Assembly (NCBI RefSeq): GCF_030161235.1
Contig: NZ_BSPW01000029.1
Coordinates: 1-64,000 of the forward strand
DNA: 64,000 nucleotides
Direction: 5' to 3'
Origin: Vibrio zhanjiangensis
GTDB lineage: Bacteria > Pseudomonadota > Gammaproteobacteria > Enterobacterales > Vibrionaceae
The notes under the pieces were generated by a model. The model was not told the DNA's origin, made no database searches, and saw only the letters and a list, made by a program, of their open reading frames with translations. Numbering within the stretch: the stretch's first letter is position 1; each line of letters begins with the position of its first letter. A program made the position numbers and the translations under genes. Positions 17,861 to 27,042 of the stretch are shown one piece after another.

Positions 17861-20482
17861 ATGAAACTGACACATGAGCGAACCTCCTTAAAAGCAAAAG
17901 AATGGTTTGCCATAGCGATAGGGTTGTTATTGGTATGCGCACTGATCATTCCGTCCTTAGATAGTATTAAAGTTTTCTTGTTACAACGCGGATATACCGC
18001 TTTATCACAAGACCCTAAAGAAAAATTGGTCCAGTTCGTTACAGATATGACTAAGGCTCCCATCAATCTTGTCACGGCTAACCACCACCTTCCTACAGTG
18101 CGTGTCGACATTACTTACCCAAACTGGTCACTGTTAGTAAAGGATAGAGAAACCGCGTTTGATCAAGGGTTTATTCCTAGTAAACGTTCAGAAGTCAAAG
18201 CTAGAATTTATTCAGATAATAAAGTTCTCGATGCGAAAGTTCGTCTCCAAGGTGACCTACTCGACCATGTCAATGGCGTAAACCGTTGGTCTCTCAAGTT
18301 TACTATTGCCAATAAGCAAGCGCTTTTTTCTTCTCGCCGTTTTGCTTTAATTAGCCCACATGTACGCATTAGTCACGGACCAATACTTTTTGCTGAAACG
18401 ATGAAGTTCGCTGGCTTTGATATTATTTCGCCGCGTTATACTCCCGTAAATGTTATCGTCAATGGCGAGGAGTGGGGAGTTATGTTTCATGAGCAAGGCT
18501 TTGGTCAGGACCTCCTTGCGATAAACAAACGCACCGAAGGGCTGATTGTTCGACTCGATTTAGAAGAGCAAAAGGAGACCCAAGGTAAAATACATCGAAT
18601 ATTTAAGCCAAGAGTATTGCAGCGCAATACCATTCTTAATAATCAAGCACTCAACTTTCAGCGCCAAATTGCTCTATCTCTGATTGGTGATTTTATCAAT
18701 GGCAAACTCAGTGCAGACCAAGTGTTTGATAGTAAACGATTGGGACAATACTTAGCCGTCATCGATACTTGGGGAGCATGGCACGCTCTAGCTTGGAACA
18801 ATTGGCGCTGGTATTACAATCCTCACACTGCAAAACTTGAACCGATACAAAGTGATGTGAACGTTTCACCTGCTAAGCATTCTCTAGTGATGAAATCTCC
18901 CAGCCAATTTTTCTTGCTCAGCAAGCAAATGCTGGCGGATAAAGAAGTCAGAAAACACTACCATGATGCGCTGACAAAACTCGACGCTTCAATGGCTAGT
19001 GATAGCCTCCAACAATATCTGCAACAAGTACAAACTCCCATTTTAAAGGCCCTTCATAGTGGTTTACCTCTTACCACACCATTTAACCCCGATAACTTGC
19101 AAGCTCAAATGCGTTGTCTAAAGTCAGATTATCAGGATAAGTCATGCAGTAACATTGACAACGTTAGAGCAGAACTACACCAGCAAATGGACTCTATGGA
19201 GTCGCTACCGTTATGGGATTTAGAGAGCCACTATGTAAGCAACCCCAACAATCAGCTCATTATTAACAATCCTGAAAACCAGCCACTTCGTATTCTCGGC
19301 TTGACCGGATGGACAGACTTCAATGAGCGCTCAAGCCTTGAGGAAGCTAACTATTCGTTCCCGTTGGAAATCGCGTCAGGAGAGCACTTTGTCGTTGAAC
19401 TGCCAGCGCATATAAAAACCGTTCAACTGCGTGCATCGACCTTGGGCCAGTCCATGGGCAATTATCAATTTAGACGTAACATTGACCCAATGAGCTTTCT
19501 ACCAAGGCCCTCACAAAATGACAACATCGCCCATTACGCCTTTATTAAAAAAGAGCAAAACGCTTGGCGAATTCCAGCAGGAAATTGGGTGATTAATGAC
19601 TACTTGGTAACACCTGAAAACTGGACTTTATACCTAGAGAAAGGCGTCAACATTCAGTTTGGTAAAGATGCTGGTATCATGGTGTTCGGACAACTAGAGG
19701 TTGAAGGTACCCAAGATAAACCTGTCAAATTATCGCGGCGAGGTCAAATTCCTAATTGGTCTGGCCTTAGCCTGTTTAACACCAATTCTGAAACACGCTC
19801 AACAATTCGAAATTTACACATATCTTATGCTGGCAGGCCTGACTTAGGATTATGGCAACCTAGAGGCGCAACTTACCTTGTTGGAGGACAATTGTCCATC
19901 GACGGTTTGTTTATCAGTGACAATGTATCGGAAGACGCGCTCAATATAGTCAACAGTAATGTAGACATTGCCCATCTATCCATTAAAGAAGCATTATCTG
20001 ACGCATTTGACTGTGATTATTGTACAGGCAAACTTTATGACAGTGAGTTTGCCAACATAGGTAAACGTTCGGGAGGAGATGGGCTCGATGTCAGTGGCTC
20101 TGATTTGGACGTAACCAGTATTCACTTCTCTGATATTCGGGATAAAGCCGTTTCTGTCGGTGAGGAAAGCCAAATGCGACTAAAAGACATCAAATTCGAT
20201 AGAGTAAACTTCGGTCTTGTCGCTAAAGATGCATCAGCAGTCGAGGCTGAGTCAATCACCGCTAAAGAAGTGAATCATTACGCACTAATGACTTACACCA
20301 AAAAGCCTTTATTTGGTTCCGCAACTCTCAAAGCCTCCGAGTTTCATTGCTCTGGATGTGAGACAAAGATTGTCTCTGAGATGGGCAGTGACCTGCATGT
20401 CAATGGCGTTGCCATAACAAGCCAAGCACTTGATGTTGGCAAACTCTATAACACTGTCATGAAGTCGGATAAGCCTTTATGA
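17861..20482 (+). CDS. CotH-kinase-like protein with C-terminal beta-helix
   Basis: 873-residue envelope protein. Order of parts: an N-terminal membrane anchor (about 14-35); a CotH-kinase-like domain (about 80-430) with 'GDLLDHVNGVNRWSLKF', 'EWGVMFHEQGFGQDLL' and the 'WHALAWNNWRWYYNP...PIQSDVN' segment matching the CotH active-site region; then a C-terminal right-handed beta-helix-like half (about 570-870) with repeated 'ALNIVNSNVDIAHLSI'-type rungs and two CxxC pairs. CotH proteins include protein kinases of spore coats. Here the metal/ATP-binding Asp is probably the one in 'QSDVN'. The anchor places the body outside the cytoplasm. It lies 2 nt after DUF4956 and overlaps the VTC gene by 4 nt. 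Confidence 0.85.
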   Translation: MKLTHERTSLKAKEWFAIAIGLLLVCALIIPSLDSIKVFLLQRGYTALSQDPKEKLVQFVTDMTKAPINLVTANHHLPTVRVDITYPNWSLLVKDRETAFDQGFIPSKRSEVKARIYSDNKVLDAKVRLQGDLLDHVNGVNRWSLKFTIANKQALFSSRRFALISPHVRISHGPILFAETMKFAGFDIISPRYTPVNVIVNGEEWGVMFHEQGFGQDLLAINKRTEGLIVRLDLEEQKETQGKIHRIFKPRVLQRNTILNNQALNFQRQIALSLIGDFINGKLSADQVFDSKRLGQYLAVIDTWGAWHALAWNNWRWYYNPHTAKLEPIQSDVNVSPAKHSLVMKSPSQFFLLSKQMLADKEVRKHYHDALTKLDASMASDSLQQYLQQVQTPILKALHSGLPLTTPFNPDNLQAQMRCLKSDYQDKSCSNIDNVRAELHQQMDSMESLPLWDLESHYVSNPNNQLIINNPENQPLRILGLTGWTDFNERSSLEEANYSFPLEIASGEHFVVELPAHIKTVQLRASTLGQSMGNYQFRRNIDPMSFLPRPSQNDNIAHYAFIKKEQNAWRIPAGNWVINDYLVTPENWTLYLEKGVNIQFGKDAGIMVFGQLEVEGTQDKPVKLSRRGQIPNWSGLSLFNTNSETRSTIRNLHISYAGRPDLGLWQPRGATYLVGGQLSIDGLFISDNVSEDALNIVNSNVDIAHLSIKEALSDAFDCDYCTGKLYDSEFANIGKRSGGDGLDVSGSDLDVTSIHFSDIRDKAVSVGEESQMRLKDIKFDRVNFGLVAKDASAVEAESITAKEVNHYALMTYTKKPLFGSATLKASEFHCSGCETKIVSEMGSDLHVNGVAITSQALDVGKLYNTVMKSDKPL

Positions 20483-21150
20483 GCAGACGATTTGAAATCA
20501 AAGTACCTATCCCTCTCAATCGCCTACAAATGGTTGAGAATTGGCTTATGCTTCATCCACAACAGTTCAAGACACATCACCCAGACAGGTATGTCAACAG
20601 CTTGTACTTGGATAGCCCTGACTTCAGGCGCTTTGAAGAAAACTTGAGCGGTATTAGTCAAAGAAGAAAAACACGAATTCGCTGGTATGGCGATCTAGCT
20701 AACCCAAAAGAGAGCATGCTGGAGTTTAAATATCGTCGTGGTGGCAAAGGTTCCAAATGTGTTTACCCTTTAGATGTTGATTGGTCTCAGCACAGCTCTT
20801 GGCAAAACTTGTTAGATAGTTGTCGTCGACAACTGCCTTTAGATGCTCAAGTATGCTGGGAATGTGAAAACATTCCAGTATTGATTTCACGCTATCGGCG
20901 GCGATACCTAATCTCAACCTGCGGCAATATTCGCGCAACGTTCGATGATGAGATGCAGTGTTATGACCAAAGATATTCCAATAAAATGAACATCCAGAAA
21001 GGGAGATCTCTAGGTGACTATGTCTTGCTGGAGATAAAAACCAACGCCGAGCACGAAAGTGCCCTGTCTCAATTGATAGCAACTTGCCCATTACGCCCAT
21101 CTCGACACTCAAAATATGTCAATGGTATTCGGCAAATCATATGGTACTAG
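20479..21150 (+). CDS. VTC-domain protein (polyphosphate-polymerase-like)
   Basis: 223-residue protein that is essentially a lone VTC domain, the tunnel-shaped fold that makes polyphosphate in yeast vacuoles. Matching elements, in order: 'RFEIKVPI' (first strand), 'NSLYLDSPDFRRFEEN', the basic 'RRKTRIRWYG', 'LEFKYRRGG', 'RYRRRYL', 'ATFDDEM' and 'LLEIKTN'. These supply the Arg/Lys and Glu residues that line the tunnel and bind metal and phosphate. Its ATG overlaps the CotH stop (ATGA), so the two are translationally coupled. Polyphosphate synthesis is the family expectation; it is untested here. Confidence 0.88.
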   Translation: MSRRFEIKVPIPLNRLQMVENWLMLHPQQFKTHHPDRYVNSLYLDSPDFRRFEENLSGISQRRKTRIRWYGDLANPKESMLEFKYRRGGKGSKCVYPLDVDWSQHSSWQNLLDSCRRQLPLDAQVCWECENIPVLISRYRRRYLISTCGNIRATFDDEMQCYDQRYSNKMNIQKGRSLGDYVLLEIKTNAEHESALSQLIATCPLRPSRHSKYVNGIRQIIWY

Positions 21151-21235
21151 ATTAAATTTTGTTATTCACAGGTTGATCTTTGTAGTTTCTCAGATTTTTG
21201 TGTACGTTATGATTAAAACGCTTGAGAAGATATCT

Positions 21236-22552
21236 ATGACATTTAAAATCAGCAGTTTATGGCATGAACGCCATGATGACGAACATAAAATCCGCCGAGA
21301 TGATCACCGTACACCTTATCAACGCGATCGAGCTAGAATACTTCACTCGGCAGCGTTTAGACGTTTGCAATCCAAAACACAAGTACATGGTAACAGCTTT
21401 GATGATTTTCATCGCACACGGCTTACTCACTCATTAGAAGCGGCTCAACTTGGTACTGGTATTGTCGCCCAAATCAAGAAAAAACAGCCCAAATTTCGCG
21501 ATCTTTTACCAAGCGACAGCTTAATTGACTCACTTTGCCTTGCTCATGATATCGGCCATCCTCCCTATGGTCATGGTGGTGAGATCGCTTTGAACTATAT
21601 GATGAGAGGTCATGGCGGGTTTGAAGGTAATGCCCAGACCTTTCGTATCGTAACCAAGCTAGAACCCTACACTGAACACTTTGGGATGAATTTAACTCGC
21701 CGAACATTGCTGGGCTTACTCAAGTATCCGGCTTTACTTAGCGATACTTGTTCAAACTACACCCCAGAGAGTGTTTTACATCAAAGGCAGCTGAAAGCCA
21801 AACATTGGACCCCGGCAAAGGGGCTATATGACTGTGATCAAGCGCTATTTGAATGGGTATTGGACCCGTTAAATAAATCAGACAAACAGCTTTTGATGCA
21901 AACATTCAGTGATCCAACCAAGAAACAACAGCACAAACATACCCGATTTAAATCGGTTGACTGCTCGATCATGGAACTTGCGGATGATATTGCCTATGGC
22001 GTGCATGATTTAGAAGATGCGATCGTCCTTGGGAAAGTGACGCAACATCAGTGGGTAGAAGGCGCTCAAACTGCCCTCTCTAAATGTGGTGAACCTTGGT
22101 TTGAACAACATATTGAGTCCATTACCAATATGTTGTTCTCAGGCACTCATTATCAAAGAAAAGATGTTATTGGAGGTATGGTTAATGCGCTATTGACCAG
22201 TATTTCAATTCAGCAAGTCGACGAATCTTTTACCAGTGATTTATTGGCCTTTAACGCTTACCTAAAGCCAGAAATGGCTGAAGCTTTACAAATACTTAAG
22301 TGCTTTGTCAGCGACTATGTTATTCAAGTTCCACAAGTGCAAGTCGCAGAATATAAGGGACAGCAAATTATCATGGATATTTTTGAAGCGCTTAGTGCCG
22401 ATCCTGAAAGACTGCTTCCAATCACAGTTCGCCATGAGTGGCAAAAATCACAATGCATTAATCACAGCTACCGAGTTATAAGCGACTACATTTCGTCGAT
22501 GACCGATGGCCATGCTCAAAGGCTCCACCAGCAGCTATTTTCATCCTATTGA
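21236..22552 (+). CDS. dgt: dGTP triphosphohydrolase (dGTPase)
   Basis: HD-superfamily enzyme that cleaves dGTP to deoxyguanosine and triphosphate. 'RTRLTHSLEAAQLG' and 'LAHDIGHPPYGHGGE' supply the HD metal site, with a late 'ELADDIAYGVHDLED' completing it. The frame is open from 21116 inside the VTC gene, but the ATG at 21236 (MTFKISSLWHERHDDEHKIR) is the family start and has GAGAAG upstream. This gives 438 aa. In several bacteria dGTPases deplete dGTP and restrict phages, and homologues of this length class in Vibrio are annotated as anti-phage dGTPases; a housekeeping role is also possible. It runs into the convergent deaminase gene with a 12-nt overlap. Confidence 0.92.
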   Translation: MTFKISSLWHERHDDEHKIRRDDHRTPYQRDRARILHSAAFRRLQSKTQVHGNSFDDFHRTRLTHSLEAAQLGTGIVAQIKKKQPKFRDLLPSDSLIDSLCLAHDIGHPPYGHGGEIALNYMMRGHGGFEGNAQTFRIVTKLEPYTEHFGMNLTRRTLLGLLKYPALLSDTCSNYTPESVLHQRQLKAKHWTPAKGLYDCDQALFEWVLDPLNKSDKQLLMQTFSDPTKKQQHKHTRFKSVDCSIMELADDIAYGVHDLEDAIVLGKVTQHQWVEGAQTALSKCGEPWFEQHIESITNMLFSGTHYQRKDVIGGMVNALLTSISIQQVDESFTSDLLAFNAYLKPEMAEALQILKCFVSDYVIQVPQVQVAEYKGQQIIMDIFEALSADPERLLPITVRHEWQKSQCINHSYRVISDYISSMTDGHAQRLHQQLFSSY

Positions 22553-23557
22553 GCGGCTGAAAAATTCATCCAATATACAGCGCATATGGTATTTTTCATT
22601 GTCACTAGTAAAGCTCGCTTCGATGGCATTTTTTGTAAACTGGACGAGCTCTTTCTCTGTCAAGCTGTGACTTTGTGCAACCGCAAGAAAATTGTCAGTC
22701 ATATAGCCACCAAAATAGGCAGGGTCGTCCGAGTTAAGCGTGACACAAAGATTTTGTCTAAGTAAATCAACCACATTGTGCGACTCCATTTTATCAAACA
22801 CTTTCAATTTAACATTGGATAATGGGCACACAGTTAAAGGCATCCGAGATTGAGCCAGTAACTCAACTAGGTGGCTATCATCAGAGCAGCGAACACCGTG
22901 ATCAATACGTGACACTTGAAGTAACTCAATACTATTGTATATGTTATCTACTGGGCCTTCTTCTCCTGCATGAGCCACAGTTAAAAAGCCCTCCTCCCTT
23001 GCTTTGGCAAACACTTGGACAAATTTTTCTGGCGGATGACCAACTTCAGAAGAATCAAGACCCACAGCCGCGATCTTATCTTTATGTGCCATCGCCTGCT
23101 CTAAAGTTAGAAAGGCACTCTTTTGATCCAAATGACGCAAAAAACACATAATAATACGACTGCTAATCCCTATTTTTTCTTTTCCGTCTTCAAGGGCACG
23201 AGAGATACCATTAATCACGGTATCAAAGGATATGCCCCGCTCAGTGTGAGTCTGCGGGTCGAAAAAAATCTCAGTATGAACAACATTATCTTGCTGGCAG
23301 CGACACAAATATGCCCACGTCAAGTCATAAAAATCCTGTTCATGAACGAGTACATTTGCACCTTGATAATAGATATCCAAAAATGATTGAAGATCGGTAA
23401 ATTGGTAAGCCGCTTTCACCTCTTGAGGCGTGTTAAAGGAAAGAGGAATTTGATTACGTTTGGCCAATTGAAACATCATTTCAGGTTCTAGAGAACCTTC
23501 AATATGCATGTGTAACTCCACCTTAGGCAGCTGACGAATAAATGCTCTTTGGTCCAT
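22541..23557 (-). CDS. Adenine deaminase of the ADE subfamily (annotated often as adenosine deaminase)
   Basis: 338-residue Zn-dependent TIM-barrel deaminase. Metal and catalytic motifs: 'ELHMHIEGSLEP', 'TVAHAGEEGP', 'RIDHGVR', 'VCPLSN' and 'NSDDPAYFGGY'. The details 'IEGSLEPEMMF', 'DLTWAYL', 'FFDPQTHTERG' and 'GLDSSEVGHPP' follow the ADE group (for example Pseudomonas PA0148), shown to act on adenine rather than adenosine. Adenine deaminase (adenine to hypoxanthine) is therefore preferred, though specificity is inferred. The start ATG has a near-perfect AAGGAG site. It overlaps dgt tail to tail by 12 nt; both enzymes handle purines. Confidence 0.9.
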   Translation of the reverse strand: MDQRAFIRQLPKVELHMHIEGSLEPEMMFQLAKRNQIPLSFNTPQEVKAAYQFTDLQSFLDIYYQGANVLVHEQDFYDLTWAYLCRCQQDNVVHTEIFFDPQTHTERGISFDTVINGISRALEDGKEKIGISSRIIMCFLRHLDQKSAFLTLEQAMAHKDKIAAVGLDSSEVGHPPEKFVQVFAKAREEGFLTVAHAGEEGPVDNIYNSIELLQVSRIDHGVRCSDDSHLVELLAQSRMPLTVCPLSNVKLKVFDKMESHNVVDLLRQNLCVTLNSDDPAYFGGYMTDNFLAVAQSHSLTEKELVQFTKNAIEASFTSDNEKYHMRCILDEFFSRSIG

Positions 23558-23912
23558 GCGTTATCTCCTTTTTACTGTAGCGCCGCTCTGTCCTAAAACG
23601 TAACACCTAACCCTTTACACTTAGATTGTAAGCACCACAGCTGGCAATTAGGCAAATGGATTCGGCAAATGATCGTTATCTATTGGGGTAGTCCGTACTA
23701 AACCAACTCAAAGGACGCTGATATTGCCATATGAACTATTAATAAACTTAGCAGAATATGCATCGATATTTATATAGATAAGATCATTGCCTTGTAAATC
23801 TATAAGATGTAAGACTGGAGAAAGTGACGGGCTCTGGAAGAACGTCATAAGTGATAGCTTACGATTTAAAAGGCAAAAACTGCAGTGCAAGCAAAATTTA
23901 TAATCCTAACAG
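23558..23912. other. Gene-poor spacer between deaminase and tapT
   Basis: 355 bp holding the deaminase promoter and the end of the tapT unit. A 60-codon minus-strand frame (23708-23890) exists but has no SD and no recognisable domain, so it is not called. No RNA gene or strong hairpin was seen. Confidence 0.5.
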
Positions 23913-24518
23913 CTATGAGTAATTTTTTTCAAATGTACCCGGTGGCATATTTTTAATTTGAAAATCAATCATATGATTAAAGGTATCGAGTAGCGATGAG
24001 AAATTACGTTCCGGTTCAAGGAGCGACAACACGTGATAACCAGCTTCTACTGTAGATAGACTATTATCGCTGGGAGCTTTGCGGATTCGATAATTGCCCT
24101 TAAGATTTTTAGGTAAGTGGACTATTGGCAAGCTTTTTAAATTTTTTGATAGCTTCCAGATTTTATACGCCTTTTTCCAAGTACCATCAAGAAGAAGAAT
24201 ACGTACTTTTTTTTGATTATGAAGAGTCTCTTTAACCAGAGTCAAACTGAAAGATTCATCGCTAGGATACAAAATAAAGTGCCGATATGCATCGTCAGAA
24301 AGTAGATGATTAAGTTTCTCATGTTGAGTAAAGTCTTCACCTTGAAACAAATAACACCCTGTCAGTGATAACTGCAGAATTTTTGCCGTCCCCATAGGCT
24401 TCTTCGCTTCGGTGGGATGTTGTAGAATGATCAGTTCCACATTGGACGATAGGCTTCGTATCCATTGACAGATACAAGCTTTGGTTGATTTACCACATTT
24501 AAAACAATACCGAGACAT
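23913..24518 (-). CDS. tapT: tRNA-uridine aminocarboxypropyltransferase (DTW-domain protein)
   Basis: Enzyme that transfers the aminocarboxypropyl group of S-adenosylmethionine to uridine-47 of tRNA (acp3U). The 201-residue protein has the N-terminal cysteine set 'CFKCGKSTKACIC' and the defining 'LLDGTWKKAYKIW' DTW motif, followed by 'RKAPSDNSLSTVEAG'. It is the same family as E. coli YfiP/TapT. Its start codon is 3 nt from the oppositely oriented rhombosortase start, so the two promoters must overlap each other's coding sequences. Confidence 0.9.
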   Translation of the reverse strand: MSRYCFKCGKSTKACICQWIRSLSSNVELIILQHPTEAKKPMGTAKILQLSLTGCYLFQGEDFTQHEKLNHLLSDDAYRHFILYPSDESFSLTLVKETLHNQKKVRILLLDGTWKKAYKIWKLSKNLKSLPIVHLPKNLKGNYRIRKAPSDNSLSTVEAGYHVLSLLEPERNFSSLLDTFNHMIDFQIKNMPPGTFEKNYS

Positions 24519-24521
24519 AAA

Positions 24522-25076
24522 GTGCGTTTATTTCTTCTACTGGTTATGATTAGCTTAATTTGCTTGAGCGTGCAACTTGAGCCATTAGCGAGCCTAGCCT
24601 ATTGGCAGCACCAGCTCATAGAGCAGGGACAATGGTGGCGGATCCTAACAGGAAATTTTACCCACACCAACTGGATTCATTTTGTCATGAACATTGTAGG
24701 ACTTTGGATCATCACTTATTTGTTCAAGCCGAGCCCGAATTCACTTCTGTTCGTGCTATTGCTTGTCAGCTTATCTGTTGGCTTACTTAATTTAACCACT
24801 ACCATGGGCAGCTATGTTGGCTTATCAGGAGCGCTGCACGGTATATTTGCTTACTATGCTCTTAGTGAGGCTCTATGTGGTAGAAAAAGTAGCTGGTTAT
24901 TAGTTGTTGGGGTAGTGGTGAAAACAGGCTGGGAAATGACCATGGGGGCATCTCAATCCACAAGTGAGTTAATTAATGCAGCTGTAGCGGTGGAGTCACA
25001 CTTTTTTGGCGTACTCACAGGTTTAATTTTGGCTCTTATTGCCAATAAAGCTCAATTACTTACAAGATTCAAATAG
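24522..25076 (+). CDS. rrtA: Rhombosortase (rhomboid-family serine protease)
   Basis: 184-residue intramembrane protease with about six membrane helices. Catalytic elements: 'HTNWIHFVMN' in the second helix, the serine in 'YVGLSGALHG', and the partner histidine in 'ESHFFGVLTG'. This short form is the rhombosortase class, which processes secreted proteins bearing a GlyGly-CTERM tail; none of its substrates is in this window. A GTG is taken as start. An in-frame ATG at 24546 would shorten the first helix but give more space for a promoter next to the divergent tapT. Confidence 0.88.
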   Translation: MRLFLLLVMISLICLSVQLEPLASLAYWQHQLIEQGQWWRILTGNFTHTNWIHFVMNIVGLWIITYLFKPSPNSLLFVLLLVSLSVGLLNLTTTMGSYVGLSGALHGIFAYYALSEALCGRKSSWLLVVGVVVKTGWEMTMGASQSTSELINAAVAVESHFFGVLTGLILALIANKAQLLTRFK

Positions 25077-25187
25077 CGTCAATGATAATTTCTATTGATG
25101 TTGTGTTACAAAGGACTCACAATAGCGCCCTTTTGCAGCCGATAATGGTTGCCTGAGCAATGAGCTCAACGTATATAGAGAAATATT

Positions 25188-26522
25188 ATGGGTTTTACCT
25201 CTTTAGGCCTTTCTGCTCCAATCCTTAAAGCCATAAGTGATCAAGGTTATGACAAACCATCACCAATTCAAGAGCAAGCAATCCCTGCTGTGTTAGCGGG
25301 TAAAGATGTTATGGCAGCTGCGCAGACTGGTACTGGCAAAACCGCAGGCTTTACCCTACCGATTCTTGAACTTCTCGACAATGGTTCAAGAGTTAAGCCC
25401 AATCATGTGAGAGCACTGGTATTGACACCGACACGTGAACTGGCCGCTCAAGTACAAGAAAACATATTCAAGTACAGCCGTTACCAGTGCCTGACCTCTC
25501 ACGTGGTGTTTGGTGGCGTCAAAATCAACCCGCAAATGATGAAGCTGCGCAAAGGCACTGACATTCTTGTCGCAACCCCAGGCCGTCTACTCGATTTATA
25601 TCAGCAAAATGCCATTCAGTTTTCACAGCTGGAAGTACTCGTATTAGACGAAGCTGACCGCATGCTAGATATGGGATTTATTCGTGATATTCGCAAGATA
25701 CTGGCATTGCTACCACAAAAACGTCAAAACCTTCTTTTCTCTGCAACCTTTTCTGATGACATTCGCACGCTTGCCAAAGGGCTGGTCAACAATCCAGTAG
25801 AAATTTCTGTTACACCGGCAAACTCGACGGCCACAACAATTGAACAGTCTATTTATCCAACAGACAAACGCAAAAAGGCGCCAATGTTGTGTAAATTAAT
25901 CCAAGAAGGCGACTGGAAACAAGTCTTGGTTTTCTGTCGAACAAAACATGGCGCCAACCGCTTATCTTATTACCTCAATAGCCAAGGTATTACTGCAGCC
26001 CCTATTCATGGTAATAAAAGTCAAAACGCTCGCACCAAAGCATTAGCAGAGTTTAAATCTGGTGACGTGCGCGTATTAGTCGCAACCGATATCGCTGCAC
26101 GCGGTATTGATATCCCCCAGCTACCCCAAGTCGTTAACTTCGAACTGCCTCATGTTGCCGAAGATTACGTACACAGAATTGGCCGTACGGGACGTGCCGG
26201 AGAAGTTGGGAAAGCTATTTCCCTAGTAGAAGCAGAAGAAGTCAGTGAATTATTTGCTATAGAAAGACTTATTCAACAAGTATTGCCTCGTTACGAACTA
26301 GAAGGCTTTAAACCTGTTAATGAACTTCCTCAATCTAAGTTGGATACTCGACCAATCAAACCTAAAAAACCTAAAAAACCTAAAAAACCTAAAATCGATC
26401 ATATTGATGGTCAGCGTTCTGGTAATAATGCTCGTGGTCACAAACCTGCTGGAAAAAATAAGCGTCATTTTGCTCGTAACACACCACAATGCCGAAACAG
26501 CAAAGGTAGTGCAAATGGCTAA
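25188..26522 (+). CDS. rhlE: DEAD-box RNA helicase RhlE-type
   Basis: ATP-dependent RNA helicase of 444 aa acting in RNA turnover or ribosome assembly. Motifs in order: Q-motif region '[13 protein letters not shown]', Walker A '[11 protein letters not shown]', 'PTRELAAQV', '[11 protein letters not shown]', 'SATF', '[12 protein letters not shown]' and '[10 protein letters not shown]'. The tail from about 385 is basic and low-complexity, with a PKK repeat coded by a 9-bp tandem repeat (26361-26396), then '[17 protein letters not shown]'. ATG start. A hairpin after the stop ends the unit. In Vibrio this gene commonly lies beyond the rhombosortase gene. Confidence 0.94.
   Translation: MGFTSLGLSAPILKAISDQGYDKPSPIQEQAIPAVLAGKDVMAAAQTGTGKTAGFTLPILELLDNGSRVKPNHVRALVLTPTRELAAQVQENIFKYSRYQCLTSHVVFGGVKINPQMMKLRKGTDILVATPGRLLDLYQQNAIQFSQLEVLVLDEADRMLDMGFIRDIRKILALLPQKRQNLLFSATFSDDIRTLAKGLVNNPVEISVTPANSTATTIEQSIYPTDKRKKAPMLCKLIQEGDWKQVLVFCRTKHGANRLSYYLNSQGITAAPIHGNKSQNARTKALAEFKSGDVRVLVATDIAARGIDIPQLPQVVNFELPHVAEDYVHRIGRTGRAGEVGKAISLVEAEEVSELFAIERLIQQVLPRYELEGFKPVNELPQSKLDTRPIKPKKPKKPKKPKIDHIDGQRSGNNARGHKPAGKNKRHFARNTPQCRNSKGSANG
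26361..26396 (+). repeat. 9-bp tandem repeat in rhlE tail
   Basis: Three exact copies of CCTAAAAAA (26361-26387) and a fourth, altered copy (CCTAAAATC) encode Pro-Lys-Lys units. Copy changes would keep the reading frame and only alter the length of the basic tail. Confidence 0.9.
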
Positions 26523-26555
26523 TAGCTGCTCTCCTTGTTCAAACTAGGTATACAG

Positions 26556-26586
26556 TAAAACCCTTGAGAATATACCGAGGGTTTTA
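26556..26586 (+). terminator. Terminator after rhlE
   Basis: TAAAACCCT (26556-26564) pairs with AGGGTTTTA (26578-26586) around a 13-nt loop. The T-run is folded into the stem, so strength is moderate. Confidence 0.65.
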
Positions 26587-27042
26587 TACTTTATGTTAGA
26601 AACATCGTATTAATGCTTTGATTCAGAAAATCTTTATTTAATTAAACCTAATTGGCAACTTCATGCAAATTCTAATGAAGATTTTCCATGAATTGGTACG
26701 AAAAACTATGATGATAGCTGAGGATGTTTTAAAAACTCCAAAAACCCATAAGCAAAACAAATCGATAAAACCAATGAATTCACCATAAAAATAACGCCCT
26801 ATATTATACAACTCGTTATGATGGTAAACATTTAAATCACCAATGATATTCTAGTTCTAGCAAGCCATAATTAACTCAAATCTCTTCATTAAAGTTAACT
26901 TCCAAATACTTTTACAACCTAGAAGTTCACCAAATGAGGTAATGAAAAGTTATTACCTATATTTCATAAATAGTCTCGTGAATATTTTACGGCCAATAAA
27001 CATACTGAGCATAACGTGTAAGTGCTATATGGTAGACTTAAA
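26587..27042. other. AT-rich spacer upstream of WH2 gene
   Basis: About 455 bp of visibly AT-rich DNA with no supported gene. It must hold the promoter of the WH2 gene, but no confident -35/-10 pair or known virulence-regulator site was identified. Confidence 0.5.

Noticed and set aside
23708..23890. 60-codon minus-strand frame between the deaminase and tapT
   Set aside because: No ribosome-binding site, no recognisable family, atypical composition; kept only as a note in the spacer entry.
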